From assembly GCF_900060185.1 (NCBI RefSeq), contig NZ_FIZY01000007.1:1-64000 (forward strand): a stretch of 64,000 nt of DNA, read 5' to 3'. The notes under the pieces were generated by a model, which ran no database searches, was not told the origin of the DNA, and saw nothing but the letters and a program-made list of their open reading frames with translations. Positions 25,229 to 33,769 of the stretch are shown here, piece after piece (positions within the stretch are counted from its first letter, which is position 1; each line of letters starts with the position of its first letter). Source of the DNA: Grimontia marina (GTDB lineage Bacteria; Pseudomonadota; Gammaproteobacteria; Enterobacterales; Vibrionaceae). The translations under genes were made by a program, and so were the position numbers.

Positions 25229-27527
25229 AGGCTTTAAGGTGTTTACTGAGTTTGAGGAAAGTTACTCCAATAGCTTGGTTGTGTATGACGGGCCAAATGG
25301 ATTCGGTAAAACATCATTATTTGATGCAAAACAAATACTATTTTGCAATAAGTTACCTAGAGTTGATGCTAGGCTCGGAGCACTCAAAGTCTCTGCGAAT
25401 AAGAAGTTCTCAAAAAATCTATATCAAAACCATAACAGTGATGGTGATGTATCGATAATTGCTGAGCTTCGCATGGGTAATGAGTCTCTTTACATAATGC
25501 GGATGGCACGAGCTGTTGATTTGCGTAGGGGAAGTAACAAACCAAATAGCTTTGATGACTTCAAGTTATATGAGCTATCAAGCTTCGACAATAAATCTGA
25601 TGCAAGATTGATTGAAGATGAATCTAAATTTTGGTCTGAAAAGCTTGGCGATAAGTTTCTGAATAACTTTTCTGTCTTGAATTATCTTCAGCAAGACAGC
25701 AAATCTATAGTTCTTCCCGATAAGTGTGATGAACGCTCAAGAACCGGGCAAATCGAACACCTAATTAACCTAGATCGTCTTAAGCGAAGAATTGAATATA
25801 TTTCAAATCTAAAATCTGTAAGCAAAAAACAGTGGAGTTCCGCTAACTTTCAATTTCAAGAAGCTGTTCAAGATTTGAAAGAACTCGAAGGATCACTATT
25901 AAGCGAAGATGTAAAAGAAGTCTCCTACATAAAAATAACAGAATCGAACACGCCACCTAACTGGGATATGGAGCATCCATTTTCTACTCAAAACTTTAAG
26001 CAAATTGATGAGTTACTAGAGAAAGTGAACCTGCTCAAACGTACATATCTTGGCAAAAAAGAAATTGTCAAAAGGATAAGCAACAAGCAAAAGCTTGATT
26101 TTACTAAACGTGAAGAGTTTGGTTTAACCGTTAGATTATATCATCAATTTAAACGATTTAGTGGTTTAAAAAAGCAGAAAGCACGATTAAGTGAGCTTGA
26201 AAAATTATGTAATACACTTAAAAACGAACCAGCCAAGCTATCATCAATACACACAGATATTTTAAACACTTACCTAGATGAGGAAGTATCGAAAGAGTTA
26301 GAAAGGCTCTTGCAAGATAAAAATAAACTTCTTCTAGAGCAAGGAGGGCTGAGCTCAAAACAGGCGGACACACTCCAACTGCGTGATAAACTACTAGGCA
26401 TCAGTGATGAAAACGACTCTGAGTGTCCTCTTTGTGGCTTTGATTATACTGAAAGGGTATTGCTAATCGAAGCTGTAGACGGTAAGACAAAGCGTTTGAA
26501 GCAACTCCTAGATGGGGTCGGTAAGAACATATCAGCGTGCTATCAAAGTATTGCAGTAATTCTAAACCCACTCAAAGACCAATATTTTCCGATCTTTGAA
26601 AAGCTCAAGTTGGAGTTTGAAGCTGTTTTGTATAATGACTTGAAGTTTCATGAACATCAGGCAGCGAGGCTAAAGAATATTGGGGATAGACTTATCTCGC
26701 TGGGAGTCGAACTCCCTAAAGATTATGCTGTAGAGGATGTGATTCAGGCGGAACAAATTGAGCAGGTTAGAAATCATCTGTTAAAATCGCTTGAACCAGA
26801 AGAAGACATTATCACAAACCAAGAAGTTAATTTTTTCTTGGAAAATTTTGGTGACATCAGAAAGCTAGAGAATCTGACTGAAGATGTAATAGAGTCAAAG
26901 AAGCACTACATCCAAAAGCGGTACAATTTAGCAGTCAACTCTTCAATTGCTAAGAAGAGAAAAAACTTGGCTAGCTCTAGTGAAAGAGCAACACATCTAA
27001 AAACTATGAATGACCAGCTCGGGCGTATTGAAACCAAGCTACAACACGCTCAGACTAACTACATACACCGTACCATCGGTCAGATGGAATCACTATTTCA
27101 CATTTATAGTGGTCGTTTGCTTCAAAATTATCAAAGCGGTTTGGGCGTGTTCATTGACATGCCTATGGGACAACGAAAAAATGCAATTATGAACTTTACC
27201 ACTGCTAGAGATTCACAACATGATGCTACGTTGTCGATGAGCAGTGGACAAATTAGCGCATTATCATTGTCATTATTCTTAGCCTTGAATAAAAAATACG
27301 CAAAAACAGCCTTCGTATTTATTGATGATCCCACTCAATGTATGGATGAGATTAATATTGCATCATTAAGTGACTTGCTACGAGTGGAGCTTCGAGATCG
27401 TCAAGTCATAATTTCAACCCATGAGCAAGACATCTCAGACTACTTGTGCTATCGATATAAAAAAGCTGGTCTTGATAGACAGCAGGTAAATTTGTTAGAA
27501 AAATCCAAGGTTGCGGCTTTAAATTAG
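25194..27527 (+). CDS. SMC/Rad50-like ABC ATPase of ABC-3C-like system
   Basis: 777 residues from the GTG at 25194, which has GAGGAG 8 bases upstream; an earlier in-frame start has no such signal. The N terminus reads WRIHRLKIKGFKVF, then Walker A GPNGFGKTSLFDA near residue 40. A central coiled coil contains CPLCGFDY, a zinc-hook-like CxxC, near residue 416. The C-terminal part has signature SMSSGQISALSLSL, Walker B AFVFIDDPTQCMDE and the H-loop STHEQDIS. All ATPase motifs are intact. As in other Rad50-like defence ATPases it probably senses DNA ends or structures and licenses the effector. Confidence 0.85.
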   Translation: MEKWRIHRLKIKGFKVFTEFEESYSNSLVVYDGPNGFGKTSLFDAKQILFCNKLPRVDARLGALKVSANKKFSKNLYQNHNSDGDVSIIAELRMGNESLYIMRMARAVDLRRGSNKPNSFDDFKLYELSSFDNKSDARLIEDESKFWSEKLGDKFLNNFSVLNYLQQDSKSIVLPDKCDERSRTGQIEHLINLDRLKRRIEYISNLKSVSKKQWSSANFQFQEAVQDLKELEGSLLSEDVKEVSYIKITESNTPPNWDMEHPFSTQNFKQIDELLEKVNLLKRTYLGKKEIVKRISNKQKLDFTKREEFGLTVRLYHQFKRFSGLKKQKARLSELEKLCNTLKNEPAKLSSIHTDILNTYLDEEVSKELERLLQDKNKLLLEQGGLSSKQADTLQLRDKLLGISDENDSECPLCGFDYTERVLLIEAVDGKTKRLKQLLDGVGKNISACYQSIAVILNPLKDQYFPIFEKLKLEFEAVLYNDLKFHEHQAARLKNIGDRLISLGVELPKDYAVEDVIQAEQIEQVRNHLLKSLEPEEDIITNQEVNFFLENFGDIRKLENLTEDVIESKKHYIQKRYNLAVNSSIAKKRKNLASSSERATHLKTMNDQLGRIETKLQHAQTNYIHRTIGQMESLFHIYSGRLLQNYQSGLGVFIDMPMGQRKNAIMNFTTARDSQHDATLSMSSGQISALSLSLFLALNKKYAKTAFVFIDDPTQCMDEINIASLSDLLRVELRDRQVIISTHEQDISDYLCYRYKKAGLDRQQVNLLEKSKVAALN

Positions 27528-27838
27528 CTCTGTGAGCCAAGTTATAACTCTCTTTGGCGCTCTTAAATTTATAAATTTGTCTATATTGATTTACTCAAAC
27601 TCAAGTAATCCCAAATAGTAAATTTATAGCTTTAGTTCTAACCCGTTCTTGTCCATTTTTGAGTTGGCTATGATGGCTAACTCAAAATTGCCCAAATTAA
27701 GCCAGTATCATTTTTGATAAGGTGTGTGAAAGCCTCCTATTCACCTTAATTTTTGTAATCCGAATGTACTTTTCTTATGTTGATACACACAGAAATCGCC
27801 CATTATTGTAACGTTAAGCAGCTAGGAGATAATAAAAT
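27528..27838. other. Intergenic region with leader repeat K copy 2 and attC-like core
   Basis: No gene. Positions 27699-27790 repeat the sequence at 11172-11263 with changes. TGTAACGTTAAGC at 27808-27819 resembles an attC right core, placing the next gene in cassette context. TTGAGTTGGC and GCTAACTCAA form a hairpin near 27658-27683. Confidence 0.6.
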
Positions 27839-28267
27839 ATGAGCAAGCAACAACATCCCAGAAAAGCTGTAGAAAACTTTAAGACGATCATGCAAATACT
27901 CAGTCCGTCACGGACGAAAATTATAGTTTTCACGTTTTCTTTCGTTCTGCTTTTCGGCTATTCGGTCAATTCAGAACAATTTACTTTGTTGAAATCAATT
28001 TTGCTTGTTTACTCATACATACTCGGTCTTTCTGTGTATTCATTGAATAGGCTATCCCAAGTTAAGAATGACATCGAGTATCTATCTCAGGAGCACTTCG
28101 GTGACTTTCCTGTCCGACAGCCAGACGGTTTTGCTTGGGAAACGCCAGAAGGACAGCGTTTAGAGAGTGAGCGTTTGAATAAGCACTATAGCTACCGTAT
28201 AGCGTTAATGTTGATTGGGTTTGCACTCATGATTTTGGGGTTGTGCTTGCTAACAGTGTTTGTATAA
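27839..28267 (+). CDS. Small multi-pass membrane protein (cassette), unknown function
   Basis: 142 residues with three hydrophobic segments: IIVFTFSFVLLFGYSV (about 36-51), LLKSILLVYSYILGLSVYSL (about 60-78) and IALMLIGFALMILGLCLLTVFV (C terminus). A ribosome site TAGGAG lies 7 bases upstream. Not recognised. Confidence 0.65.
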   Translation: MSKQQHPRKAVENFKTIMQILSPSRTKIIVFTFSFVLLFGYSVNSEQFTLLKSILLVYSYILGLSVYSLNRLSQVKNDIEYLSQEHFGDFPVRQPDGFAWETPEGQRLESERLNKHYSYRIALMLIGFALMILGLCLLTVFV

Positions 28268-28375
28268 AAAGATCATGAACTGACATTTACTCGTAGTGCG
28301 TCTTTGTAAAATCTCTGTTATTCAGGTGTTTAAATTAGTTTTGGTCATAAAACGCTCTTTATTCAAACGTTAGCT
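28262..28375 (+). repeat. attC-like site 9
   Basis: Left core overlaps the stop codon (TGTATAAAAAGA, degenerate); the right end GCTCTTTATTCAAACGTTAGCT is canonical. The middle contains GTGTTTAAATTAG. Weaker than the other sites. Confidence 0.6.
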
Positions 28376-28388
28376 TGAAAGAGGACCT

Positions 28389-29237
28389 ATGGAAGTAAAT
28401 AATGACATTTTGAGTGATTACATTGATTATTGCTATCAACAATTGAATCACGAATTTATAAATTGCAACATTAGAAAGTCTGATGCTATTTATTTGTATC
28501 AGAGATTTAAATGTCGGATAGTCCCACAAAGAGTAAGAGGCATAAACGAAGCTAACGGATTTCAAGTACCAGAACACTTTCAAGAAGCATATGAGAGTAT
28601 AAAGGCTGACATTGTTGCTGGAAGTGACTTAAGAAAATATCAAAGTCGGAACTTGAAGAAATTGGATTATGATGATGACATACTGTCACATTGGGGGATT
28701 CAGCATTTTCATTTAAGTAACGATGTTGAATCGGATGGTTTTGTTTCTCGAACTGGTGATTTGCTATTTATTCATTTTACTAATTCAACTGCATATATAC
28801 TTGGTATATTTAATCATCGTTCATGGTGTAATTTGGACCTCATTGAGGTCTTGCATCGTAACTGGCCTGAGCATATGTCTAAGTTCAAGATGAACAGTGG
28901 AATGAGTCCGTTAACCGAAACCAACTACAAAACGCTTAGAAAAAAGAGTGGAAATGCAAATATTGTTGTTGAGGATGGCACTGAGTATATAGCTCCGGGA
29001 ATGGGTGTAAGCTCTAATGGCGCCCCTATTCAAGCAACGTTTAACAGCGATAAGTTAAAGTTCATGTTTAATAGCTATTTTGAGGCTATTGTCAATAATT
29101 TAGAGCAGATTTTGAACTACTCTGCTGAAAGCCGAGAATTGTCCGAAATTACCATTGGTCTAGAGTTGAATGGTGAGTTAAGAGATTTCGTTTTTGTAGT
29201 AAAAGAAACTGGTTTTCGCTTTACTATTCCCAGTTAA
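28389..29237 (+). CDS. Hypothetical cassette protein with WGIxHFHL motif
   Basis: 282 residues, no named family known to me. The most striking block is DDILSHWGIQHFHLSNDVESDGFVSRTGDLLFIHF, in which the His-x-His pair and following acidic residues look like an active or metal-binding site, then HRSWCNLDLIEVLHRNWPEH. The HFH motif with a downstream Arg would suit a small nuclease, but that is speculation. GAAAGAGGACC precedes the ATG. Confidence 0.6.
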   Translation: MEVNNDILSDYIDYCYQQLNHEFINCNIRKSDAIYLYQRFKCRIVPQRVRGINEANGFQVPEHFQEAYESIKADIVAGSDLRKYQSRNLKKLDYDDDILSHWGIQHFHLSNDVESDGFVSRTGDLLFIHFTNSTAYILGIFNHRSWCNLDLIEVLHRNWPEHMSKFKMNSGMSPLTETNYKTLRKKSGNANIVVEDGTEYIAPGMGVSSNGAPIQATFNSDKLKFMFNSYFEAIVNNLEQILNYSAESRELSEITIGLELNGELRDFVFVVKETGFRFTIPS

Positions 29238-29309
29238 CACATATAAACCTTTGTCCGGTCAATTGGTAGTATCATTCTTTTGGCTGCGTCAGCAGCCAAC
29301 TCTCTCACA
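29235..29309. repeat. 75-bp repeat E, copy 2
   Basis: TAACACATATAAACCTTTGT, CCGGTCAATTGGTAGTATCA and GGCTGCGTCAGCAGCC; same element as at 22875. It closes the second accessory block. The following bases to 29410 hold no gene. Confidence 0.75.
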
Positions 29310-29410
29310 CAACAAAGCCGTCCACTACCTTTTCCCCTACCTGAAGTTATCCGAACTGTGCAGTCTCAAACGTCACTCCCAACTCGAAGTTGTCCATTTC
29401 CAATCTACAG

Positions 29411-29432
29411 CGCCTCCCTTGAGGCGCTCCTT
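29411..29432. terminator. Hairpin at the end of the leftward recombination operon
   Basis: AGCGCCTC-CCTTG-AGGCGCT forms a strong stem 6 bases from the stop of the gene at 29438. On the minus strand it lacks a long T tract, so it may be a weak or Rho-assisted terminator. Confidence 0.5.
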
Positions 29433-29437
29433 CAAAG

Positions 29438-30436
29438 TTAAGCCGCACTGTCCATCAGTGCCGCAATCGCATCATCATAACCCGCCCATTTGTCTACGCC
29501 AGCCGCTTCCAGTGCAAGCAATGTCGCATCCCGCGCTTGTAGGTGCTGATGCTCCCATAGAGGGATTTTCACCATTTTTTGTGGTGCCTCTATGAGGTTT
29601 TCTTGAGGGAGGGCGAGTGCTTCTTTCTGCTCAGCCAAGAGATCCAGTTGCCTAATCGCATCCGATTTCGCAGATACCGCTTCTTTAAGACGTTCGCCAT
29701 AAAACACCTCATCCAGTTCGAGTTGGCTTAGAGTCTCCCGACGTGTACGCACTGCTTGGACGTTTTCTTCCAGCGCATGCATGGCCGTCAGGCGAATTTC
29801 GTTGATGCTGTTCGTGACAGCTTGCTCGTGGAGCGCCTGCCGCTGGGTCTCGGCTTCCACGCATTTCACGATGGCATCGTTCACCTTCTTCACCGCCTGT
29901 TCCTTAGCGGTCAGCGCATCCCCGGTGAACTCGGCAAAGTCATCTTGGGTAATGGTCATCATCTCCAAGGCTTCGGCCATGTCATTGAGCTCTGCGAGGG
30001 TTTCGTCCCCGGTGGTGTTGCCGATCTGGTTGATATTGGTGATGCGAGACAAGATGCCTTGCTGACGCGCTTCTTCCAGCTCGTCTTGTATGGCTTGCCA
30101 TTCATCGCGGGGTTTGAGGACAGCACTTCGAATACCTGCAAACTGCTCTTCCACATGCTTCTTAGTGGCCTTCACCGCTTTGACCTGCGATTCTGCATCC
30201 ACCAACGCGTTATCAATGACCTTCACCACGGCGGTTTTGCTTTCACTGACTTTTCGAGCCAACGAACCAATGCGCTCACGGCCTTTGCGGGTTTCCACAT
30301 CGGGTACTTCGCTTAACGCTTCATTGCGTACCGCTTCGATGACCTTTTCCACACTGTGTTTGCTTTGAAAGGCTTCAAAAGCAGTTTCAGGGGAAAGGGC
30401 AAGCACTTGGTCGAGAGAGGTGAGGGAGTTTTCCAT
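29438..30436 (-). CDS. Phage coiled-coil protein, DUF1351-like
   Basis: 332 residues, rich in Ala, Glu, Lys and Gln with heptad patterns over most of its length, particularly residues 60-240. The stretch VIDNALVDAESQVKAVKATKKHVEEQFAGIRSAVLKPRDEW is typical of DUF1351-type phage proteins that accompany single-strand annealing recombinases. It follows the Rad52-like gene by 5 bases, so a partner role in recombination is likely. Confidence 0.75.
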   Translation of the reverse strand: MENSLTSLDQVLALSPETAFEAFQSKHSVEKVIEAVRNEALSEVPDVETRKGRERIGSLARKVSESKTAVVKVIDNALVDAESQVKAVKATKKHVEEQFAGIRSAVLKPRDEWQAIQDELEEARQQGILSRITNINQIGNTTGDETLAELNDMAEALEMMTITQDDFAEFTGDALTAKEQAVKKVNDAIVKCVEAETQRQALHEQAVTNSINEIRLTAMHALEENVQAVRTRRETLSQLELDEVFYGERLKEAVSAKSDAIRQLDLLAEQKEALALPQENLIEAPQKMVKIPLWEHQHLQARDATLLALEAAGVDKWAGYDDAIAALMDSAA

Positions 30437-30441
30437 GGTCT

Positions 30442-31368
30442 CTATCCTTCTTTGCTGGTCAGTACGTCACGTCTTTTGGTGTACTCAGACTTGAGGTACT
30501 CGATTGAGGACGCAGGTGACACGCCCAACTTGTCCGCTGAATTCGCCAGAATGCCGCAGTGCTTTTTATAGGCGTTGTCCAGCGTGGTCATGCTTGGCAT
30601 GCCGTGAATGATGCGAGCGTATTCTTGGGCTTGTTGCTGAAGCTCGCTAAGGTGTTGCTGTTTGAACTGGTCACTCTTGGCATCCAGCTCTTTCATCTTC
30701 AATTGGCGCAGCTCTTGAAGCGTTTCCCGCGCCTCGGTGTCTTGGGCGGATTTGATGGCTTTAATCGCCTGACCGAGTGCGGCGGAGAGGGCTTCTTTGG
30801 TTTCTGCTGCTTTGACTGCCTCAAAGTATTCGGTGAAATCGATTCGGGGGAGCGCCCAGGCGGGGAGGGGAGGAAACGCCCAATCGATGTATTTGTCAGG
30901 GCCGCCCTTGGTTTTGACGACATGGACATTGCCGTAATGCTTGTCGCGCATGCCGATACACTGACGGCATTCTGCAAATACGGTGTCCATCTGATACAGA
31001 TAACGACCTACACCCCATTGGACGGCGCAACGCTTCATGGCAGAAGAGCGGCCACCTTTAATTGCTTCAATGTGAGTGTTCTCGCTGGCGTCCCACTTGG
31101 TGACTTTCTTGTCACCGAACCAGACAGAAATGGCGCATTCACACCCGGTGATTTGATTGCCTGACACAATGTCTTTGAACTCGACTTCCCAACCAAACAC
31201 ACCAAAGACTTCATCAAACCTTTCTTGAACCGCCCTTGCCGTGATGTAAGGCACCACCATCGCCCAAGGTTTATCGCCTGCAAATCCAGCGCGTTGAATA
31301 CGCCACTCGATATCATCAGGCGAAAACATGGCTTGGAGCTTTTCTTGAGATTCTTTTTGATCCGACAT
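30442..31368 (-). CDS. Rad52/22-family single-strand annealing protein
   Basis: 308 residues. The Rad52/22-type core is visible in FSPDDIEWRIQRAGFAGDKPWAMVVPYITARAVQERFDEVFGVFGWEVEF, and the later block GRSSAMKRCAVQWGVGRYLY is the family's most conserved segment. Such phage proteins promote annealing of complementary strands during replication-linked recombination. The start at 31368 follows AAAAGGCAG, and the preceding gene ends 3 bases away. The C-terminal third is a charged helical tail. Confidence 0.88.
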   Translation of the reverse strand: MSDQKESQEKLQAMFSPDDIEWRIQRAGFAGDKPWAMVVPYITARAVQERFDEVFGVFGWEVEFKDIVSGNQITGCECAISVWFGDKKVTKWDASENTHIEAIKGGRSSAMKRCAVQWGVGRYLYQMDTVFAECRQCIGMRDKHYGNVHVVKTKGGPDKYIDWAFPPLPAWALPRIDFTEYFEAVKAAETKEALSAALGQAIKAIKSAQDTEARETLQELRQLKMKELDAKSDQFKQQHLSELQQQAQEYARIIHGMPSMTTLDNAYKKHCGILANSADKLGVSPASSIEYLKSEYTKRRDVLTSKEG

Positions 31369-31370
31369 GG

Positions 31371-31751
31371 CTATGCTGCCTTTTTGCAAAGGTCTTCGTA
31401 AGCTGACTTGATGTCTGGCATTCTGCTTTCAATGAAGTCATCGAGCGCTGTTTTAAGGAACGCTTGGTGCATTGTTAGAAGCTGAGCATTGGTGTTTGCT
31501 GCGTTGGGCTCGTGGTTGATGACGAACTTCATCAGCCCATCGAGCGGGTATTGGCCATGTACCTCGAACTCGATAACAAACTGCGAGAAGTCGCTAAAGG
31601 TGAGGCCAGCAAACTCTCGATTGGCTAGCAAGCGTTGTTTGCCCATGTCGATGTAGTCGTTGAGTGCGGCTTGATGCTGGTCGTATTCATCAAGGTGGCG
31701 CATGTCATCGTTAAGGCAGCGGTCTAAGTGGTTATCAAATCCTAGTTTCAT
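31371..31751 (-). CDS. Hypothetical phage early protein
   Basis: 126-residue acidic protein starting MKLGFDNHLDRCLNDD; not recognised. Directly upstream of the Rad52-like gene with almost no gap, so part of the leftward early operon. Confidence 0.65.
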   Translation of the reverse strand: MKLGFDNHLDRCLNDDMRHLDEYDQHQAALNDYIDMGKQRLLANREFAGLTFSDFSQFVIEFEVHGQYPLDGLMKFVINHEPNAANTNAQLLTMHQAFLKTALDDFIESRMPDIKSAYEDLCKKAA

Positions 31752-31843
31752 GTTATGCTTCCTTATGTGTTGGGCGTTTCCTGGTCGTTACGCCTTCACT
31801 CGCCAGTTACCTCTAGGGGTAATTGGTCGTTACCTCGGAAAGC
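31752..31843. other. Decayed early-gene junction with repeated initiation motif
   Basis: On the minus strand GAGGTAACGACCAATTACC (31820-31838) and related TAACGACCAGG and TCAACGACCAAG forms occur within about 110 bases without open frames after them. They look like leftover translation-initiation sequences from lost small genes. Confidence 0.45.
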
Positions 31844-32080
31844 TCATCTGGTCGATTGGCTTTCCACTTGGGAGCGAGATTCTTGGTCGTTGACCGCTCC
31901 CCTTAAGCGCCCTGGTTTACGCCAGGGCGTTTTCGTTTCTGGCACCACCACAACTTCTATCTGTGCGGGCGACACATCAAGCAGTGGATTGGTGGCTAAA
32001 TCGAATTGCAGGCCACCTGCACAGGTCCCCGCTTTATCCAACTCTGATTGGGTCATTTCAACCACAAGTTTGATGTTCAT
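31844..32080 (-). CDS. Small phage early protein
   Basis: 78 residues starting MNIKLVVEMTQSELDKAG; the ATG has AAGAGGT 8 bases upstream. Not recognised. First gene after the leftward promoter and operator region. Confidence 0.6.
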   Translation of the reverse strand: MNIKLVVEMTQSELDKAGTCAGGLQFDLATNPLLDVSPAQIEVVVVPETKTPWRKPGRLRGAVNDQESRSQVESQSTR

Positions 32081-32113
32081 GTTTTGTACCTCTTAAATTC
32101 ACTGATATTGAAT

Positions 32114-32210
32114 TGGACAAAACTAATGTAGGTTTCATTACGGGTCGCCGTCAATGTATGCCAGTAGAAAAGCTTACTGGTTGTTGGTATATGTGACGCT
32201 AGTCACGTTA
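32114..32210 (-). promoter_or_regulatory. Leftward early promoter region with CI-type operator and CRP-like site
   Basis: CCAGTAGAAAAGCTTACTGG (32161-32180) is an operator-like dyad with CCAGTA half-sites; a related site lies at 33077-33096 beside cro. On the minus strand TTGACG followed 17-18 bases later by TACATT gives a plausible -35/-10 just downstream of the operator. TGTGA-CGCTAG-TCACG at 32192-32207 closely matches the CRP consensus TGTGA-N6-TCACA. Arrangement suggests pL control by CI and possibly by CRP-cAMP. Confidence 0.6.
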
Positions 32211-32308
32211 ATTGGTGAGTTAAGAGGGCGGGAAGGCGGTATGAGTTTTTGAGAGTGGCTTGTTGAAATCTGCCTCCCTCAGAGTAAAGGGAGGCTTGTC
32301 GTTTGCGG

Positions 32309-32983
32309 TTACACGGGTTTGACGTGCGCTACGACAGTTCCCTTGATTGTGAGGTATTTTGTAGGCTGAGTGTATCTCAGGGAAGAGGGTAGATCGGGGT
32401 TCAGAGCTTTCAAAAATACTTGATTATCAATCAACACAAGTTGCTTGAAAATGGCCTCAGAGTCTGGGCTTAGCTGGACAATTACAAATTTATCTTTGGC
32501 TGATTCTTGTTGGTCAGGATCAACATATATCCAATCACCTTCCGCGAAGCGATCCCCCATAGACTCGTCATTAACGGTCAGTATAAATGTCCTGGGACCG
32601 CATGGGACAGGGCATGCGCTGTAGGTGTAAGCACTATCAGGGTAGTCATTGTTTACAGTGAAAGACAGGGCTTCGTCCCATGATATGAACGGGCATTTTT
32701 GCTCAACGGCTGGACCAGGTTCTGAGCGGCTTAAGAGTTGGGTGAGAGCAAGTTCCTTTGGCTCGGTACCGTAAACCAACCACTCAGCATTGCACTTGAG
32801 CGACTTCGTTAAGGCCAACAAAATTTTATCCTTAACACTGCCTTGAATACCCATTTCGATATTTGAAAGCGTGACCCTGTTAAACCTTGAGTCTACTTGT
32901 TTCAAGATTGCCTTGGCTAAGTCTTCTTGCGAGAGACCAAGCTCCAGCCTTCTTAGTTTTACTCTCTCGCCTATTTGCATCAT
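32309..32983 (-). CDS. cI: CI-like phage repressor (HTH plus S24 peptidase)
   Basis: 224 residues. An N-terminal HTH_3 domain (MQIGERVKLRRLELGLSQEDLAKAIL...VTLSNIEMG) is joined to a LexA/CI S24 domain. The catalytic Ser is in NDESMGDRFAEGDWI and the Lys lies in AIFKQLVLI, so self-cleavage after SOS induction is likely. A cleavage-type ACPVPCG segment precedes it. It is divergent from cro, as in lambdoid phages. A GCCTCCCT...AGGGAGGC hairpin (32272-32294) lies after its stop. Confidence 0.92.
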   Translation of the reverse strand: MMQIGERVKLRRLELGLSQEDLAKAILKQVDSRFNRVTLSNIEMGIQGSVKDKILLALTKSLKCNAEWLVYGTEPKELALTQLLSRSEPGPAVEQKCPFISWDEALSFTVNNDYPDSAYTYSACPVPCGPRTFILTVNDESMGDRFAEGDWIYVDPDQQESAKDKFVIVQLSPDSEAIFKQLVLIDNQVFLKALNPDLPSSLRYTQPTKYLTIKGTVVAHVKPV

Positions 32984-33076
32984 TCAGTATGTCTTTGTTC
33001 TGCGGTCTAATTTCTAATTCTCGCACAGCTGTATGTTTTTTCACTACGTAGAAAAACTAAAACACCCTTGTTTTTA

Positions 33077-33096
33077 TCAGTAGGAAAGCTTACGGT
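33077..33096. promoter_or_regulatory. Rightward CI/Cro operator
   Basis: TCAGTAGGAAAGCTTACGGT shares 16 of 20 positions with the dyad at 32161-32180. It lies between cI and cro, just upstream of the cro ribosome site. A weaker related sequence, ACGTAGAAAAACTAA, occurs near 33044. Confidence 0.6.
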
Positions 33097-33114
33097 TGGG
33101 TTTAGGAGGTGACT

Positions 33115-33393
33115 ATGAACGACCCACTTTTTGACATTCTCAAGAGTACGTTTGGCACTGAAATAGCGATAGCTAGATTCTTCGGAACGGTTCGTGCAGC
33201 TCATTGGAAGCATCACGTTCCAGAAAACATCGCCTTGCTTTGCCATCTTATCCCCGACATCCCCTATACCTTCGATCCTATCCGCTACGGACGCGATGTG
33301 AAGGGCCTGAAACTAGTCCTTGTTAAACCACACCCAACGACCAACCCAGAGGTAACGACCAATGACCAAGATGTTTATTCAAAAGCGGCTTAA
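33115..33393 (+). CDS. cro: Cro/YdaS-like repressor
   Basis: 92 residues. DPLFDILKSTFGTEIAIARFFGTVRAAHWKHHVPENIALLCHLIPDIPYTFDPIRYG resembles YdaS-type Cro proteins: an HTH in which recognition follows AIARFFG, and the typical end motif for residues after the HTH. TAGGAGGTGACT precedes the ATG. Divergent from cI. Confidence 0.8.
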   Translation: MNDPLFDILKSTFGTEIAIARFFGTVRAAHWKHHVPENIALLCHLIPDIPYTFDPIRYGRDVKGLKLVLVKPHPTTNPEVTTNDQDVYSKAA

Positions 33394-33766
33394 CCAACTA
33401 GAGCAAAACCGACTTATCGGTAAGCCCGGCCTGTCCATTGATGAGGTGAGAGAGTCGCAAGTGAAATTGCGATTCACCAACAATGAAATTGAGCTTCTGA
33501 CGATGATAAGCGAGCTGATCGGCTCCCCGAGGGCTGTGATTTCTAACGTCTTGTTGATGGACGGCGTCATCGATTTGCTTGCGTCTGATCCCGAGCTCTA
33601 CGACGACGTGGTGAAAACCTGGGGAGAGAGGAATATGCCCAAGCTAGACCTTTTCCAAGAGGTAAACCGTCGCTCGAAGACCGTGTGTATTGAAGGCACG
33701 TTTTATCCGGTTTCCGACCAGCAAGGTCAAGACGCAGATAAGCCAGACCTGCCCATCGAGGGGTGA
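33362..33766 (+). CDS. Phage early protein, position of cII
   Basis: 134 residues, not recognised. The middle (TNNEIELLTMISELIGSPRAVISNVLLMDGVIDLL) could hold an RHH or HTH fold. The start overlaps the cro end by 32 bases and is preceded by GAGGTAACGACC, the same initiation sequence as dam. Position suggests a regulator, but this is inference. Confidence 0.6.
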   Translation: MTKMFIQKRLNQLEQNRLIGKPGLSIDEVRESQVKLRFTNNEIELLTMISELIGSPRAVISNVLLMDGVIDLLASDPELYDDVVKTWGERNMPKLDLFQEVNRRSKTVCIEGTFYPVSDQQGQDADKPDLPIEG

Positions 33767-33769
33767 GTG

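Noticed and set aside
29756-30368. Long frames opposite the DUF1351-like gene
   Set aside because: Antisense shadows of a strongly coding gene with clear family pattern on the minus strand.
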